Shown piece after piece: positions 63,821-64,000 of a stretch of DNA of 64,000 nucleotides. The DNA is from Proteromonas lacertae (taxonomy: Eukaryota > Sar > Bigyra > Opalinata > Proteromonadidae). Both the position numbers and the translations under genes were made by a program. Each line of letters begins with the position of its first letter. The stretch's first letter is position 1. The notes below the pieces were generated by a model that searched no databases, was not told where the DNA came from, and saw only the letters and a list, made by a program, of their open reading frames with translations. Location of the stretch: assembly GCA_002245135.1 (NCBI GenBank), contig NGBS01000296.1:124001-188000 (forward strand), written 5' to 3'.

Positions 63821-64000
63821 CTATGGATATGGTATTGGAGTTTGACTCTGATTTTGCATTTGCGCAGAAAGAGATTTTGAAGCAGATTTTGAAGCAGATT
63901 TCACTAAATCTTCATCTGGGTCTCTATCTTCATCAGATTCAGCTCTAGTCATCACAGCATGACTAGATAAAGTGGCATATCGAGCACCAGTTACATAAGA
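63821..64000 (-). CDS. 3' end of an unidentified gene
   Basis: Reading from the right edge, an open frame of 59 codons starts SYVTGARYATLSSHAVMTRA, continues with an acidic stretch (ESDEDRDPDEDL), a KSASKSASKS repeat and a Q/P tail, and stops with TAG at 63821-63823. The frame is open to the window edge, so the bulk of the gene lies beyond 64000. Family not recognised. Confidence 0.65.
   Translation of the reverse strand, partial: SYVTGARYATLSSHAVMTRAESDEDRDPDEDLVKSASKSASKSLSAQMQNQSQTPIPYP

Noticed and set aside
1..64000. CRISPR arrays, insertion sequences or operon-like bacterial organisation
   Set aside because: Spliced genes on alternating strands with eukaryotic domains; no spacer-repeat array, no transposase and no terminal repeats seen.

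Overview
This is an AT-rich nuclear window from a unicellular eukaryote. The genes are densely packed on both strands. They use the standard stop codons, carry homopolymeric Q, N, T, H and E/K tracts, and are interrupted by extremely short introns, mostly 20-60 nt with a GTAT-type donor and an (A)ATAG-type acceptor. A mitochondrial ribosomal protein (uL4m), PEX19 and an EXD2-type exonuclease indicate mitochondria with their own translation, and peroxisomes. I cannot name the species. An amoebozoan, a basal holomycotan or another protist with very short introns would all fit. No tRNA, rRNA, CRISPR array or recognisable transposon was seen. Gene models below were spliced by hand wherever an intron of the local type joins two frames, so exon borders are predictions.

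Layout, left part (1-31 kb): a 5'-truncated multi-pass membrane protein (+); a decayed pseudokinase-LRR gene (+); mitochondrial uL4 (-); a Qb-type SNARE (+); a WD40 protein (-), which shares a 36-bp promoter with EEF1AKMT1 (+); a TAZ-zinc-finger, polyQ protein (-), divergent from a roughly 3,200-residue acidic repeat protein (+); EXD2-like nuclease (-); PEX19 (-), divergent from a ubiquitin-like/TPR/SGNH-hydrolase fusion (+); and a second, inverted pseudokinase-LRR copy (-) at 28.8-31.2 kb.

Right part (31-64 kb): a FUS/TAF15-like RNA-binding protein (+); a PHD-finger protein (-), divergent from a very large USP9X/USP24-like deubiquitinase (+); a probable chromatin-remodelling subunit with FYR-like, DDT and WHIM/WSD-like segments (+); a roughly 4,700-residue type I membrane protein (-) built of PA14, putative-Ig, discoidin-like and about eleven hormone-receptor-type (HormR) cysteine modules; a secreted or GPI-anchored protein with two Spondin_N domains (-); and the 3' end of an unidentified gene (-).

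Most genes are housekeeping and do not form one pathway. Three groupings stand out. The first is several chromatin or transcription factors (TAZ, PHD, FUS-like, FYR/DDT/WHIM). The second is two neighbouring cell-surface genes at 47-63.6 kb that look like an adhesion locus. The third is the inverted pseudokinase-LRR pair: one copy has lost its kinase C-lobe and the other has lost its LRR reading frame.
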